Source: Candidatus Omnitrophota bacterium (GTDB lineage Bacteria > Omnitrophota > Gorgyraeia > Gygaellales > Profunditerraquicolaceae). Taken from it: DNA of 44,552 bases. Positions 42,708 to 44,552 of the stretch are shown here, one piece after another; positions within the stretch are counted from its first letter, which is position 1, and each line of letters starts with the position of its first letter. The position numbers and the translations under genes were made by a program. The notes beneath the pieces are model-generated. The model was not told the origin of the DNA and did no database searches. It was given only the letters and a program-made list of their open reading frames with translations. Location of the stretch: assembly GCA_028716705.1 (NCBI GenBank), contig JAQUPI010000009.1:1-44552 (forward strand). Direction: 5' to 3'.

Positions 42708-43712
42708 TTATAACTTTTTACAAAAAGTGTAAAGGGTGGCAAAAGAATGCGTGAACCTTCTTCCCAGGATAAACCGGATCATAGGCAGATTATGAAGGTA
42801 CACCTTGCCGACAATTACTTCGGATGTTCTCAAGACCTGTTTATGAGCCCAATTAAAAAAGTGTGTTCCTATGTTTTCCCCTCGCTCTGCCCGTGAAATC
42901 CCGCCCATAACCGAAAAAGATAATTTTTTGTTCAGGGCGTCTTCGAATCGCCTATCGTATCTGTAACATAAAAATCCTACCGGTACTTCTTTCCTTGATA
43001 CCACAAATACATTATCCGCGTTTATGCCTAAACAGCAATTCCTTATACTTTCTAAATAATAAACCCGCTTCTCTTTTTCCCGTAAAAAAGGGGTCAGGCT
43101 GAATTTACTTTCCACATCATCGTTGATCTCTCCCGAAATTTTCATGATTTGCTTATAGTCGCTTTTTTTATATTTTCTGAATTCATATTCTTTTCCCAGA
43201 CTGTTTTTTCTATACAGGAACGGGCTGTCCCTCTTAGTGCTGATACCCTCTATTTCACCGCATATGAAATTGAATCCCAAAGAGCTTACAGCCTGGATCA
43301 ATGGCCAGCTTTTGGAATAAGCCGAAATGTATAGGGCTTTGATACCTGTCTTTTTCGCCAAATTTACGCTATTTATCACTAAATTCCTTGCCAGCTCATT
43401 CGCTTCTTTCCCTTTTAAGCGCCCATCTACTGACAGATATTCAATAGAACCTACGGGCAATTTAAAAAAATCACTATCCCAGCTCCTGAATTTCAATAAG
43501 GCTATCCCCGAGATCATTCTCCCCTTTTCGATCAATAAGGAGCTTTTTTTGTCGTTGTTCAAAGAATACTGGATGACGTTAACTAAATATTCCGTATATT
43601 CAGAAGGAGAAATGGATCCAGAGGAGACTAGAAGAGGAGGGTACTTATTAAATAAATAAGGGGCATTGATTATTTCTTCCGGGTTTAATTGTTTCGTGAT
43701 TAATAGGGTCAC
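42708..43712 (-). CDS. GNAT-type acyltransferase (WecD-like)
   Basis: This 334-residue protein has two N-acetyltransferase-like halves. The first contains the phrase FRSWDSDFFKLPVGSIEYL, reminiscent of dTDP-fucosamine acetyltransferases (WecD/RffC). The second ends with VMGGISRAERGENIGTHFFNWAHKQ, the acetyl-CoA-binding R/Q-x-x-G-x-G/A-like loop, followed by VYLHNLPMIRFILGRRF. Acylation of an amino sugar or an amino acid is likely. It overlaps the upstream glycosyltransferase by four bases and ends five bases before the HemN-like gene, so it belongs to the same transcript. Confidence 0.8.
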   Translation of the reverse strand: MTLLITKQLNPEEIINAPYLFNKYPPLLVSSGSISPSEYTEYLVNVIQYSLNNDKKSSLLIEKGRMISGIALLKFRSWDSDFFKLPVGSIEYLSVDGRLKGKEANELARNLVINSVNLAKKTGIKALYISAYSKSWPLIQAVSSLGFNFICGEIEGISTKRDSPFLYRKNSLGKEYEFRKYKKSDYKQIMKISGEINDDVESKFSLTPFLREKEKRVYYLESIRNCCLGINADNVFVVSRKEVPVGFLCYRYDRRFEDALNKKLSFSVMGGISRAERGENIGTHFFNWAHKQVLRTSEVIVGKVYLHNLPMIRFILGRRFTHSFATLYTFCKKL

Positions 43713-44440
43713 TGAAAATCGATCTCTTTATAAAGCTGTGTCTCCTCTTGCAAGTTTTGCCGTTCCTTTCCGTTAAAAATATCATTTTCCAAGATAAATA
43801 TCGCGGCCTTCATTAATTTTATAAAGTTATATCTTGTAGAAAATTTATTTGAGCCCATCAGGGGTATTTTTATCTCTGCGATCTTATAATATTTGTAAAA
43901 CCTTAATAGGCGCGGCATGCCGCCGAGTGAAATCAACTTGTCTATTACCCTTCTATTTCTCGCTTTTAAAGAGCTTCCTATGTCATGTATCCTCTTGCCG
44001 GCCCTCAGCGAGATGATCGAATTAAACGCGAAGGAAGCTATTTTTCTTACCAGAGAATGCTCGCGCTTTTCTCTCCAACTCAATACTATATCGTAGCCTT
44101 CATTTATTTTTTTTATAAATTGCGGAATGAATCTGGCCTCTTCAAAGGCGTCGTCGTCAAGGCTGATCACTATATCGCCTCTGCTATGTTTATATCCCGC
44201 TAAAAGGGCCCGGTGCTGTCCGAGATTCATATTTGACCGCATTATGCGTATACGGGGATCTTGTTTCCTGATCCCCTGAACGATTTCCGGAGTTTTATCG
44301 TCACAGCCGTCATCGACAAAAATAATCTCATAATTTTTACAAAAAGAAAGGACTTCGGCGAGAAGCGGATATAACTTCAAGACCCTTCTTCCGCTATTAT
44401 AAAGAGGAATAACTATGGAAATATACCCGGGTTCCTGCAA
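43709..44440 (-). CDS. Family 2 glycosyltransferase (dolichol-phosphate-mannose-synthase-like)
   Basis: This 243-residue GT-A enzyme has YISIVIPLYNSGRRVLKLYPLL, the IIFVDDGCDDKT and ISLDDDAFE motifs and NMNLGQHRALLAGYKHSRGD, as in DPM1/ArnC-type transferases that attach a sugar to polyprenyl phosphate. There are no C-terminal membrane helices, so it is a peripheral enzyme. Such an enzyme would supply the lipid-linked sugar used by the ArnT-like protein at 35887. Its stop overlaps the start of the GNAT gene (ATGA). The gene upstream is cut by the window edge and ends seven bases before this one. Confidence 0.9.
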   Translation of the reverse strand: MQEPGYISIVIPLYNSGRRVLKLYPLLAEVLSFCKNYEIIFVDDGCDDKTPEIVQGIRKQDPRIRIMRSNMNLGQHRALLAGYKHSRGDIVISLDDDAFEEARFIPQFIKKINEGYDIVLSWREKREHSLVRKIASFAFNSIISLRAGKRIHDIGSSLKARNRRVIDKLISLGGMPRLLRFYKYYKIAEIKIPLMGSNKFSTRYNFIKLMKAAIFILENDIFNGKERQNLQEETQLYKEIDFQ

Positions 44441-44446
44441 ATTTAG

Positions 44447-44552
44447 TTAAAAATATCTGAAAATGTCGCCCGTCGCGAAGCTGTCTATGATCTCTCTGAA
44501 CCGTTTATCCATTTTTTCTCTGGTAGCGCTGTCTATATATACAGCCCTTTCC
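44447..44552 (-). CDS. C-terminal fragment of an unidentified gene running off the window
   Basis: The last 106 bases contain an open frame on the minus strand ending at TAA (44447-44449). It encodes 34 visible residues with a charged helix-like stretch (TREKMDKRFREIIDSF) and the end GDIFRYF. The spacing (seven bases before the next start) and direction fit membership of the same operon. I do not recognise the family from this tail. Confidence 0.55.
   Translation of the reverse strand, partial: ERAVYIDSATREKMDKRFREIIDSFATGDIFRYF

Overview
The window looks like a chromosomal segment from an uncultivated Gram-negative (diderm) bacterium. I favour candidate phylum Omnitrophota or a close relative, at moderate confidence and from gene content and style only. 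An outer membrane is implied by a TonB-dependent receptor and an alginate-export-type porin, and sigma-54 use by an NtrC-type activator plus a matching -24/-12 promoter. Apart from the truncated comM/yifB gene at the left edge, every gene I can support is on the minus strand, in long runs with overlapping or nearly touching ends. I found no tRNA or rRNA gene, insertion sequence or CRISPR array, and no gene-free stretch longer than about 300 bases.

Layout, left to right. (1) 3-1004: C-terminal two thirds of a ComM/YifB ATPase. (2) 1020-4228: a PAS histidine kinase followed by three receiver-only proteins carrying four receiver domains and no output domain. (3) 4258-11813: the most interesting unit. 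A sigma-54 promoter drives a family-5 solute-binding protein, then a previously hidden 31-residue peptide gene with a strong ribosome binding site, a radical SAM/SPASM peptide maturase, an ABC exporter, a dCache histidine kinase and an AraC-type response regulator. A clear rho-independent terminator closes it. (4) 11939-15228: directly upstream, a BtuB-like TonB receptor and an NtrC-type sigma-54 activator. (5) 15330-26908: a long directon from a near-consensus sigma-70 promoter: EF-G paralogue, a YchF-like protein whose GTPase domain is eroded, PurH, FolC, MnmE, FolE, a PEGA protein and two membrane glycosyltransferases. (6) 26942-30129: a transport unit of porin, sodium:solute symporter and the symporter's small accessory protein. 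(7) 30265-33595: lysine 2,3-aminomutase with two tandem ATP-grasp ligases behind a promoter and a leader terminator. (8) 33631-44552: a run of glycosyltransferases, four-cysteine U32 protein, PaaK-like adenylating enzyme, GNAT protein and three radical SAM enzymes of different subfamilies, probably making a glycolipid, an envelope component or another specialised product.

How the main system may work (inference). The NtrC-type regulator switches on the sigma-54 promoter. The small peptide is made in translational coupling with the binding protein, modified around its Cys-Cys motif by the radical SAM enzyme and exported by the ABC transporter. It, or a complex of it, may return through the TonB receptor and be bound by the periplasmic solute-binding protein, while the dCache kinase/AraC regulator pair reports its presence. 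This would be a self-sensing RiPP circuit (signal, metallophore or toxin). The architecture is visible in the sequence; the function is not proven.
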